This document shows, in pieces, positions 54,880-62,778 of a stretch of DNA of 64,000 nucleotides (position 1 is the first letter of the stretch; each line of letters starts with the position of its first letter). Under the pieces are notes generated by a model. That model worked only from the letters and a program-made list of their open reading frames with translations, ran no database searches and was not told the origin of the DNA. The DNA lies in the NCBI GenBank assembly GCA_902785075.1, contig CACZXN010000049.1:1-64000 (forward strand). Direction: 5' to 3'. The position numbers and the translations under genes are program-made. The stretch is from an uncultured Bacteroidales bacterium. Lineage in GTDB: Bacteria; Bacteroidota; Bacteroidia; Bacteroidales; Bacteroidaceae.

Positions 54880-56319
54880 ATGGAATTAAAACCAAAAGCA
54901 GTATTTGATTACTTTGCAGAAATCAACAAGGTGCCTCGACCTTCAAAACACGAGGAGAAAATGATTGCCTACTTGCAGGAATTTGCTCAGAAGAACAATC
55001 TTGCCTTCAAAACCGACGAAGCTGGCAATGTTTTGATTGCAAAACCTGCAACACCAGGTATGGAAAACAAGGAGACAATCGTTATTCAAGGACACATGGA
55101 TATGGTTTGCGAGAAAACAAGCGACCGTGTGATTGACTTTGCGAACGATCCGATTGAAACATATATTGACGGAGAGTGGATGAAAGCCAAAGGGACGACT
55201 CTTGGTGCTGATGACGGAATCGGTGTTGCTTTGGCTATGGCTGTCCTTACTGACGACTCTATCAAGCACGGTCCTATCGAATGCCTGTTCACGCGTGATG
55301 AAGAAACAGGTCTTACGGGTGCTTTCGCCATTCAACCAGGATTCATGACGGGCAAATACCTGATTAATCTCGACAGCGAGGATGAGGGTGAAATCTTTAT
55401 AGGATGTGCAGGTGGTGTGAATACTGAGATTGAGTTCGAATACTATGCAGAAAGCATTCCTGAGGGCTATACGGCAGTCAAGATTGTGATAGACAAACTG
55501 ACAGGAGGTCACTCCGGCGATGATATCAACAAGAACCGAGCAAATGCAAATAAGCTATTGGCTCGCTTCCTATATCAGATGAACAACAAGTACGACATCT
55601 TCCTGTGCTGTATCGATGGTGGAAACCTCCACAATGCGATTCCTCGTCATGCTGAGGCTGTGATTGCAATTCCTGAGGCACAGAAACATGAAATACGAAG
55701 CGATTTCAACATCTTTGCTGCTGAAATTCAGGATGAGTATCACACAACCGAACCCAATGCTGAATTCACAATGGAGAGTTGTGAGTTGCCAGAAACCGCT
55801 ATTGACAACATCACAGCAACCAATCTCATCGCTTCGCTCAATGCTGTTCATAATGGTGTGTACGAGTGGAGTCAGGACATTCCTCACTTCGTCGAGACAT
55901 CATCCAATCTTGCTAGCATCAAGATGCCAGAAGAGGGTAAAATCAAGATTGTGACCAGTCAGCGCAGTAGCACCAAGAGCCAGCTCGATTGTGTTTGTAA
56001 TGTGGTTGCATCTGCCTTCTCACTCGCTGGTGCTGATGTGCTCATCAACGAAGGTTATCCAGGTTGGAAACCCAATCCCAACTCAAAGTTGTTGCAGCTG
56101 TCTGTTGAGAAGTATAAGGAGTTGTTCGATAAGGAACCAAAGGTACGTGCCATCCATGCAGGCTTGGAATGCGGACTATTCTCCGAAAAATATCCAGGAC
56201 TTGATATGGTCAGCTTCGGCCCTACCCTTCGCGGCGTACACTCGCCCGACGAGCGTCTGCTCATCCCTACGGTCGAAATGGTTTGGAAACACCTTGTAGC
56301 CATTATCGAAAGCCTGTAA
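54880..56319 (+). CDS. pepD: Aminoacyl-histidine dipeptidase (M20 family, PepD type)
   Basis: 479 residues, cytosolic Zn peptidase. Metal-binding motifs in order: QGHMDMVCE, GTTLGADDGIGVA, FTRDEETGLTGA (catalytic Glu), LINLDSEDEGE; the lid domain (~200-380) contains KLTGGHSGDDINKNRANA, and the C-terminal part has AIHAGLECGLFSEKYPGLDMVSFGPTLRGVHSPDE. It hydrolyses Xaa-His and other dipeptides. Length is normal for the family. A 21-bp tandem repeat array starts 23 bp after its stop codon. Confidence 0.95.
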   Translation: MELKPKAVFDYFAEINKVPRPSKHEEKMIAYLQEFAQKNNLAFKTDEAGNVLIAKPATPGMENKETIVIQGHMDMVCEKTSDRVIDFANDPIETYIDGEWMKAKGTTLGADDGIGVALAMAVLTDDSIKHGPIECLFTRDEETGLTGAFAIQPGFMTGKYLINLDSEDEGEIFIGCAGGVNTEIEFEYYAESIPEGYTAVKIVIDKLTGGHSGDDINKNRANANKLLARFLYQMNNKYDIFLCCIDGGNLHNAIPRHAEAVIAIPEAQKHEIRSDFNIFAAEIQDEYHTTEPNAEFTMESCELPETAIDNITATNLIASLNAVHNGVYEWSQDIPHFVETSSNLASIKMPEEGKIKIVTSQRSSTKSQLDCVCNVVASAFSLAGADVLINEGYPGWKPNPNSKLLQLSVEKYKELFDKEPKVRAIHAGLECGLFSEKYPGLDMVSFGPTLRGVHSPDERLLIPTVEMVWKHLVAIIESL

Positions 56320-56342
56320 AATTGGTTATTGTATAGATTACA

Positions 56343-56531
56343 GGTTATTGAGCGATAAGGAACGATTATTGAGCGATAAGGAACGATTATTGTGTAATAA
56401 GGAATGGTTATTAAGCGATAAGGAACGATTATTGAGCGATAAGGAACGATTATTGTGTAATAAGGAATGGTTATTAAGCGATAAGGAATGGTTATTAAGC
56501 GATAAGGGATGGTTATTGGAAATAAATCGTG
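56343..56531 (+). repeat. 21-bp tandem repeat, 8 clean units plus a decayed one
   Basis: Units begin at 56343, 56364, 56385, 56406, 56427, 56448, 56469 and 56490. Three variants (ggttattgagcg..., gattattgagcg..., gattattgtgta...) recur in the order A-B-C-A-B-C, so the array has a 63-bp higher-order period. A ninth, degenerate unit (56511) lies inside the next gene. Open frames through the array on both strands are repeat artefacts. Confidence 0.95.
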
Positions 56532-57510
56532 GGTTATTGTTGCTCTCATGCTCATAAGCATGGGGGCAACTGCTCAGACCCTGCGCAGACAGACAAACAT
56601 CAGCCGCATGGGAATTCCTCCAGGCAACTATAGTGGTATCACACGCATCAACGATACCCTCTATGCAGTTGTAAATGATAAGGAGAAAACCGACGGATTC
56701 CATCTCTTTACCGTCAACATCAATCTGAAAAACGGGAAAATCAAGCACGTTTCCGACAAGATGGTTGGGTCGCAAACACCCGCGAGTCACGATATGGAAG
56801 GTATCTGCTATCGATCATCATCCAACTCGCTATTCATTTCCGACGAAACCAGTCAGCGCATACTCGAATATTCTTTGGATGGCATCCCTACGGGCAACGA
56901 ATTGAAAATACCAGAGATCTACGGCATAGGTCAAATCCAATCAAACCGAGGTTTCGAAGCGCTCACCTACAACCCGTCAACCGGCCATTTCTGGACAGCA
57001 ACAGAATCTGCTTTGAAGCGCGATGCAGACAGCGAACCCCTACTGGTTCATCTACAAAGCTTTGGCGACGATCTCCAACCTGACGGACACTACCTCTATC
57101 GCCTCGATCCTCCACGAAAGAATCGAACGGCTCGCACAAAATTCTATGCACACGGTCTTCCTTCACTTATCGCGATGGACGACGGTAGTATCATCGTGAT
57201 GGAACGCAGCCTATATAGTCCGTCAAAACTAATCGGCTCGTTCGTCGAGATAAAGCTTTATCGCATCACTCCCCAAGCATTCGAAGCGGCAGGTAAAGAT
57301 GCCACAAAAGTAGTCGATAAGCAACTCGTCACCAGTTTCCGCACCCACATCCGCATCGGAAAAATCAACTATGCCAACTACGAAGGAATGTGTATCGGTC
57401 CGAAACTCAATGATGGGCGAACAACCATTATCCTCATCAATGACTCCCAAAACCGCATGGGCAACTGGCTTTGTCGTCTGAAAGACTACCTCAAAGTCAT
57501 CATACTTTAA
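56509..57510 (+). CDS. Secreted esterase-like phytase-domain protein
   Basis: 333 residues. Signal peptide (MVIGNKSWVIVALMLISMGATAQ). The rest is a beta-propeller-like 'esterase-like activity of phytase' domain: GIPPGNYSGITRINDTLYAV, SHDMEGICYR, LFISDETSQRILEY, NRGFEALTYNP, FWTATESAL, and YEGMCIGPKLNDGRTTIILIND near the end. The family is predicted to hydrolyse phosphate or carboxylic esters; the exact activity is not known. The start codon straddles the junction of the last clean and the degenerate 21-bp repeat unit, so the first codons come from the repeat. Confidence 0.85.
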   Translation: MVIGNKSWVIVALMLISMGATAQTLRRQTNISRMGIPPGNYSGITRINDTLYAVVNDKEKTDGFHLFTVNINLKNGKIKHVSDKMVGSQTPASHDMEGICYRSSSNSLFISDETSQRILEYSLDGIPTGNELKIPEIYGIGQIQSNRGFEALTYNPSTGHFWTATESALKRDADSEPLLVHLQSFGDDLQPDGHYLYRLDPPRKNRTARTKFYAHGLPSLIAMDDGSIIVMERSLYSPSKLIGSFVEIKLYRITPQAFEAAGKDATKVVDKQLVTSFRTHIRIGKINYANYEGMCIGPKLNDGRTTIILINDSQNRMGNWLCRLKDYLKVIIL

Positions 57511-57533
57511 TCATTTCTTTCTGTATAAAACTG

Positions 57534-57565
57534 AAAAAGGCTCAAGGAACACCCCTGAGCCTTTT
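57534..57565. terminator. Bidirectional hairpin terminator
   Basis: AAAAGGCTCA / TGAGCCTTTT stem between convergent genes, T-rich on one side and A-rich on the other. Confidence 0.85.
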
Positions 57566-57585
57566 CTATGAAACAAGCTATGCAG

Positions 57586-60500
57586 TTACACGTACTCCTG
57601 CCAACTCTTGATTTGCAGGTCTTCGAGACTCTTCTCTGTGAAGGCTTCGATGAAGGCCTTAGCAAGTCGGGCGTTGGTCATCAATGGGATATTGTGGTCA
57701 ATAGCTGCACGACGAATCTTGTAGCCGTTGGTCAACTCGCGCTTCGTCTGGTTCTTCGGCACATTGACGATGAGTTCGAAGCGATGCTGAGCAATGAGGT
57801 CGAGCACATTCTCGCCTTCCTCATCAGGCCAAGCAACTGCTATTGCAGGCACTCCGTTCTCATTGAGATACTTAGCGGTTCCGTGAGTACCATAGATGTC
57901 ATAACCCTTCGTATGAAGTGTCTTACATGCATCTAGGAGGTCCATCTTGCCGCGTGCGCCACCTGAAGAGATGAGGATAGACTTCTTAGGCAGACGGTAG
58001 CCTGTTGCGATGAGGGCGTTGAGGAGCGCTTCGTTCATATCGTCGCCCAGACAGCCCACTTCTCCTGTACTGCTCATATCTACACCCAGCACAGGGTCGG
58101 CATTCTGCAGACGTGCGAATGAGAACTGGCTGGCTTTCACACCGATACGGTCAATATCAAACTCGCTCTTGTCGGGCTTCGTGTAAGGAGCGTCGAGCAT
58201 GATGCGTGTAGCTGTCTCGATGAGGTTGTGCTTCAGAATCTTTGAAACAAATGGGAACGAACGCGAAGCTCTCAGGTTACACTCGATAACCTTGACGGTC
58301 TGTCCCTTTGCCAGATACTGAATGTTGAACGGTCCGGAGATGTTCAGTTCCTTAGCTATCTGACGGCTGATCTTCTTCAACTGACGGATGGTCGAGTAGT
58401 AGATTTGCTGAGCAGGGAATACCAGCGTTGCATCGCCTGAGTGTACGCCTGCAAACTCGATATGTTCAGATATTGCATATTCTACGATTTCGCCTTGTTG
58501 AGCCACAGCGTCGAACTCAATCTCCTTGGTGTCTTGCATGAATTGGCTGACAACTACCGGATAGTCTTTGCTGACCTCTGTTGCCATATTGAGGAAGCGG
58601 TCGAGCTCTTCATCGCTATAGCAGACGTTCATAGCTGCTCCTGAGAGCACGTATGATGGACGAACGAGGACAGGATAGCCTACTTCCTTCGTAAACTCCT
58701 TGATGTCCTCATGGCTGGTGAGCGCACGCCAAGCAGGTTGGTCGATACCAAGTTTGTCGAGCATCGCTGAGAACTTATCGCGGTTTTCAGCACGGTCGAT
58801 ATTGACTGGCGAAGTACCCAGAATCGGCACATCCTGACGGTAGAGCTTCATAGCGAGGTTGTTTGGAATCTGTCCACCCACGCTGACGATGACTCCACGA
58901 GGCTGTTCGAGGTCGATGACATCAAGTACGCGCTCAAACGACAATTCGTCGAAATAGAGGCGGTCGCACATATCGTAGTCGGTCGATACGGTCTCTGGGT
59001 TGTAGTTAATCATGATGCTCTTGTAGCCAAGCTTACGAGCAGTATTAATGGCGTTTACAGAACACCAGTCGAACTCAACTGATGAACCGATGCGGTATGC
59101 ACCCGAACCCAGCACAACAACCGACTTCTCGTTGTGGTAGTAGTTTACATCGTAGCCTTGAGTGCAGTAAGTCATGTAGAGGTAGTTGGTCAATTCAGGA
59201 TGCTCACCACCCACTGTTTCGATACGTTTCACAGCTGGCAGTACACCCAATGACTTACGGTATCTGCGTACTTCGAGGTTTGCCTGCTCCATGTTGCCCT
59301 TTGGTTTGAGGACGAAGCGTGCAATCTGGAAGTCGCTGAAGCCACACGACTTCACTTCGCGCATGAATTCATCGCTGATTTCGTTCAGCGAATTGAGTTG
59401 CTGCAACTGATGCTTCAAGTCAACGATATGTTTCAGACGAGAGATGAACCAAGCGTCAATCTTCGTCAGGTTTTCAATTTTCTCAACGCTGTATCCTTCT
59501 TCCAAAGCCTGTGCGATAGCAAAGATACGGAGGTCGGTTGGGTTAGCAAGTTCCTCTTCGAGGTTGTCGAACTTCACGTGATCGTTACCTACGAATCCGT
59601 GCATACCCTGCCCTATCATACGCAAACCCTTCTGAATCATCTCCTCGAACGTACGACCGATTGACATGATTTCGCCTACTGACTTCATCGAAGAACCTAT
59701 CTGTCGGCTTACACCTGTGAACTTCGTGAGGTCCCAGCGAGGAATCTTGCAAATCATATAGTCGAGCGAAGGAGCTACGTATGCGGAGTTAGGCGTACCC
59801 ATCTCGCCAATCTGGTCGAGCGTGTAACCAAGTGCAATCTTAGCAGCCACGAATGCGAGCGGATAACCTGTTGCCTTTGAAGCAAGCGCAGAAGAACGGC
59901 TGAGACGTGCATTGATTTCGATGACACGATAGTCGTTGGTTTGGGCGTTGAACGCAAACTGGATGTTACATTCGCCCACGATGTTCAGATGACGAACAGT
60001 CTTGATGGTCAGGTCTTGCAAGAGTTTCACTTGCTCATCTGTCAAAGAACAAGTAGGTGCAACAACGATAGACTCACCTGTATGGATGCCCAGAGGATCG
60101 AAGTTTTCCATCGAAGCAACAGTGAAGCAATGGTCGTTCTTGTCGCGGATACACTCGAACTCTATCTCCTTCCAACCCTTCAACGATTCCTCAACCAGAA
60201 TCTGAGGAGCAAATGTGAAGGCACTCTCTGCAATCGTCTTGAATGTCTGCTCGTCTGGACAGATACCACTACCGAGACCGCCCAGCGCGTATGCCGAACG
60301 AATCATGATTGGGAAACCGATCTCGTGCGCTGCCTTCAGGGCATCTTCCATATTTTCTACGGCATGACTTACAGGAGTCTTGATGGCGATCTTGTCAAGT
60401 TCTTTCACGAAGAGGTCACGGTCTTCTGTATTCATAATCGCCTCGACCGAAGTACCAAGCACCTGAACACCATATTCTTTCAACGTTCCGTTGGTGAAGA

Positions 60501-60798
60501 GTTCGGTACCACAGTTCAAAGCAGTCTGTCCTCCGAAGGCCAGCAAGATGCCGTCGGGGCGTTCCTTCTTGATAATTTCAGTTACAAAAAAAGGTGTCAC
60601 TGGGAGGAAATAAACCTTGTCAGCAATACCTTCACTTGTCTGGATAGTAGCGATGTTTGGATTAACCAAAACAGAACTGATGCCCTCTTCCCGTAAAGCC
60701 TTAAGTGCTTGAGAGCCTGAGTAATCGAATTCTCCTGCTTGGCCGATCTTCAATGCGCCAGAGCCGAGAACCAGAACTTTCTTGAGTTGCTTGTCCAT
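57586..60798 (-). CDS. carB: Carbamoyl-phosphate synthase large subunit
   Basis: 1070 residues, full length. Two homologous ATP-grasp halves: the first starts KKVLVLGSGALKIGQAGEFDYSG and has SAYALGGLGSGIC, the second starts VVVLGSGAYRIGSSVEFDWC and has RPSYVLSGAAMNV. A C-terminal MGS-like allosteric domain (~940-1070) includes GYDIYGTHGTAKYL. It makes carbamoyl phosphate for pyrimidines and arginine with the glutaminase CarA, which is not adjacent here. Its leader carries a hairpin with a T-tract just after the promoter. Confidence 0.97.
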   Translation of the reverse strand: MDKQLKKVLVLGSGALKIGQAGEFDYSGSQALKALREEGISSVLVNPNIATIQTSEGIADKVYFLPVTPFFVTEIIKKERPDGILLAFGGQTALNCGTELFTNGTLKEYGVQVLGTSVEAIMNTEDRDLFVKELDKIAIKTPVSHAVENMEDALKAAHEIGFPIMIRSAYALGGLGSGICPDEQTFKTIAESAFTFAPQILVEESLKGWKEIEFECIRDKNDHCFTVASMENFDPLGIHTGESIVVAPTCSLTDEQVKLLQDLTIKTVRHLNIVGECNIQFAFNAQTNDYRVIEINARLSRSSALASKATGYPLAFVAAKIALGYTLDQIGEMGTPNSAYVAPSLDYMICKIPRWDLTKFTGVSRQIGSSMKSVGEIMSIGRTFEEMIQKGLRMIGQGMHGFVGNDHVKFDNLEEELANPTDLRIFAIAQALEEGYSVEKIENLTKIDAWFISRLKHIVDLKHQLQQLNSLNEISDEFMREVKSCGFSDFQIARFVLKPKGNMEQANLEVRRYRKSLGVLPAVKRIETVGGEHPELTNYLYMTYCTQGYDVNYYHNEKSVVVLGSGAYRIGSSVEFDWCSVNAINTARKLGYKSIMINYNPETVSTDYDMCDRLYFDELSFERVLDVIDLEQPRGVIVSVGGQIPNNLAMKLYRQDVPILGTSPVNIDRAENRDKFSAMLDKLGIDQPAWRALTSHEDIKEFTKEVGYPVLVRPSYVLSGAAMNVCYSDEELDRFLNMATEVSKDYPVVVSQFMQDTKEIEFDAVAQQGEIVEYAISEHIEFAGVHSGDATLVFPAQQIYYSTIRQLKKISRQIAKELNISGPFNIQYLAKGQTVKVIECNLRASRSFPFVSKILKHNLIETATRIMLDAPYTKPDKSEFDIDRIGVKASQFSFARLQNADPVLGVDMSSTGEVGCLGDDMNEALLNALIATGYRLPKKSILISSGGARGKMDLLDACKTLHTKGYDIYGTHGTAKYLNENGVPAIAVAWPDEEGENVLDLIAQHRFELIVNVPKNQTKRELTNGYKIRRAAIDHNIPLMTNARLAKAFIEAFTEKSLEDLQIKSWQEYV

Positions 60799-60859
60799 AA
60801 GAATAATGTAATATCTTTAATATCTTTTACTTCTCTAATGATAAGTGGCAATCGAGCAT

Positions 60860-60902
60860 AAAAAACCCGAAAACCAAATCACCTTCTTTTAGTTTTCGGG
60901 TT
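60860..60902 (-). promoter_or_regulatory. Leader hairpin with U-tract upstream of carB (possible attenuator)
   Basis: On the minus strand AACCCGAAAAC (60902-60892) pairs perfectly with GTTTTCGGGTT (60874-60864) and is followed by six T. It begins at the expected transcription start of carB and ends ~62 bp before the start codon. This could be a terminator used for attenuation or a 5' stabilising hairpin. Confidence 0.6.
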
Positions 60903-60903
60903 G

Positions 60904-60911
60904 CAAATTTA
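60904..60911 (-). promoter_or_regulatory. Bacteroidetes -7 element, carB
   Basis: TAAATTTG on the minus strand, immediately before the hairpin. Confidence 0.7.
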
Positions 60912-60980
60912 AGCATTTTCTCGGAGTCTCACAATTTTTATGCACTTTAATTTGTAATATGCAAAAAAAATACAAAAAAA

Positions 60981-61012
60981 AATAGGAGTTTGATTTTTTA
61001 CAAACCCCTATT
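60981..61012 (-). terminator. Rho-independent terminator of the GH97 gene
   Basis: On the minus strand AATAGGGGTTTG pairs with CAAACTCCTATT (one mismatch), followed by a long T-run. It separates GH97 from carB. Confidence 0.8.
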
Positions 61013-61021
61013 CCGATTTTT

Positions 61022-62730
61022 CTAACGTTTCACCACGATGACAAATCCTCCGCGAGGCTGACACTTTTGAACCGTCTCGACCGTATTGCCGCGAGTGATG
61101 TCCCAAGGATTGTTCTTGTCGCCACTATCCTGGAACTGAGTGACATACTTGCCCAATCCCTTCAGACGTTTCGTACTGAACGTGAGGGTCTGCTCCTGAT
61201 CTGTTCCGTTGATGCCTGCAATATACCAAGTCGTACCGCTCTTGCGAGCAATGATGGCACTTTCTGCCGGATAACCTCCGAGGAATACGGTCTCGTCCCA
61301 TGCTGCAGGCAATTCGCCTAAGTAGTTCTTCACCTCCTGAGGCTGAGCCAGGAAACTCTCCGGACGGTCAGCCAGATGTTGCAAACCACTTTCGAACAAG
61401 GCTGTGAGTGCCAGCTCATGAGCATGACTCGTGATGTGTGGATGTTGCGAATCGCTGAAGGCACAAGGCGTATAGTCCATTGAGCCGATGACGTTACGAG
61501 TAAATGGTAACGTAGCATTATGAGCAGCTGCACGATTGGTGAAGGTCGGTACGTTGTTGTACCACTCGGCTCCATACACAGCCTCAGTCGTCAGCAGGTT
61601 CGGATAGGTACGCATCCATCCACGAGGGAATGTAGCTCCGTGGAAGTTGATGAGCAAATGATGCTTGGCAGCACTCTCCATCAGGTCGATGCTGTAAGCC
61701 ATATTCATGTTGTTATCTCCGCTGAAGAAGTCCACCTTCACTCCTGCTACTCCCAGACTCTCACACCATGCGAATTCCTTCTCACGATCTTCTGGCTTGT
61801 TCAGACGATACTTCGGAGTTGGAGCACCGTTCACCCACCCTACTGATGAGTTGTACCATATCATCGGTTTCACGCCCTTCTCTTTTGCATAGTTCACAGC
61901 ATCCTCGATGCTCTTTCCGTCCTTCATCGCGTCCCACTCTGCATCAATCAGCACGTAAGGCAGACGGAGTGTTGCAGCCAGGTCAACATACTTCTTGATG
62001 ATGTTCAGGTCGTTCGAGCCGTGATTGTCACCAATGTCGATTCTACCACATCGCTCATCTGACCGATTATCATCACCTTCCACGAACTCTGCTTAGCGTT
62101 CTGCTCGTTTTTGTCGTGTACAATGTTAAACTTGTTCTTTCCATCAAGGCTGTAGAACGACGAAGCAGCCTGGTCGTGATGGATGTCGGCTTCTGTGAGC
62201 AATCCGAATACATTGTTGGGGAACTCAAACAAAGCAGGATAAGAGAGATGATCGCCTTGCTTGAACGAGCGGTTCTTTGGGTAGAAACTCTCTGCACCAT
62301 CCGTCCAGTTCATCATCCAGTTATTAATATAATAAGGTATAGTGATAGGCACATCGATCTCCGACTTGTCGTTCATGCTCTCGCGTCCCACTTTTCGGAA
62401 AGCCACTCCGTCGTTATACACTCTCACCAACAGCACACCGCCGCTCTGGAGCGAATACGCCGATTCCTTACCCTTGTTCACACAATGCCGACGTTTGCCC
62501 GACAGCATCATGTAGTCGTCCTTGATGTTGCGCGTATCGCCACCATTGATACCTTTGAACTCTGCAGTATAGATTTTCTGCCACTTCCCGTTCTGCTTAT
62601 AGCTTACGGTGATATGGTCGTCAAACTTCTCTGCCTTTAATTTCCCATTAGGAGATGTCTGTGCAGACATACTGATGCCCCAAGCGGCACAGATAAATGC
62701 TAATACGATTCGTTTCATGCTTCTATTCAT
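61022..62730 (-). pseudogene. GH97 glycoside hydrolase, frameshifted at the domain joint
   Basis: The upstream part (62730 to ~62030) has a signal peptide (ISMSAQT) and the N-terminal GH97 beta-sandwich (TSPNGKLKAE, WMMNWTDGAESFYPKN, SDVVESTLVT). The downstream part, in another frame from ~62030, has the catalytic barrel (DNHGSNDLNIIKKYVD, LPYVLIDAEWD, GVAGVKVDFFSGD, TTEAVYGAEWYNNVP) and the C-terminal domain. VKVDFF with Asp as nucleophile and the Glu of TTEAVYG fit the retaining, alpha-galactosidase-like branch. Normal GH97 proteins have ~25-30 residues between VESTLVT and NHGSND, including a conserved Trp/Tyr stretch. They are missing here, so a deletion plus frameshift is likely, or an assembly fault. 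Confidence 0.82.
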
Positions 62731-62778
62731 AATTTATTGTTATTGTCTTGCAAAAATGTCTTTCAAGGTATGCATCCG

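Noticed and set aside
56055..56790. Repeat proteins on both strands across the 21-bp array
   Set aside because: They are formed by the in-frame 21-bp repeat and run into real genes; composition is repetitive and there is no initiation context.
59941..60696. 251-residue open frame opposite carB
   Set aside because: It lies wholly within carB, whose motifs are intact; no domain or start signal is seen.
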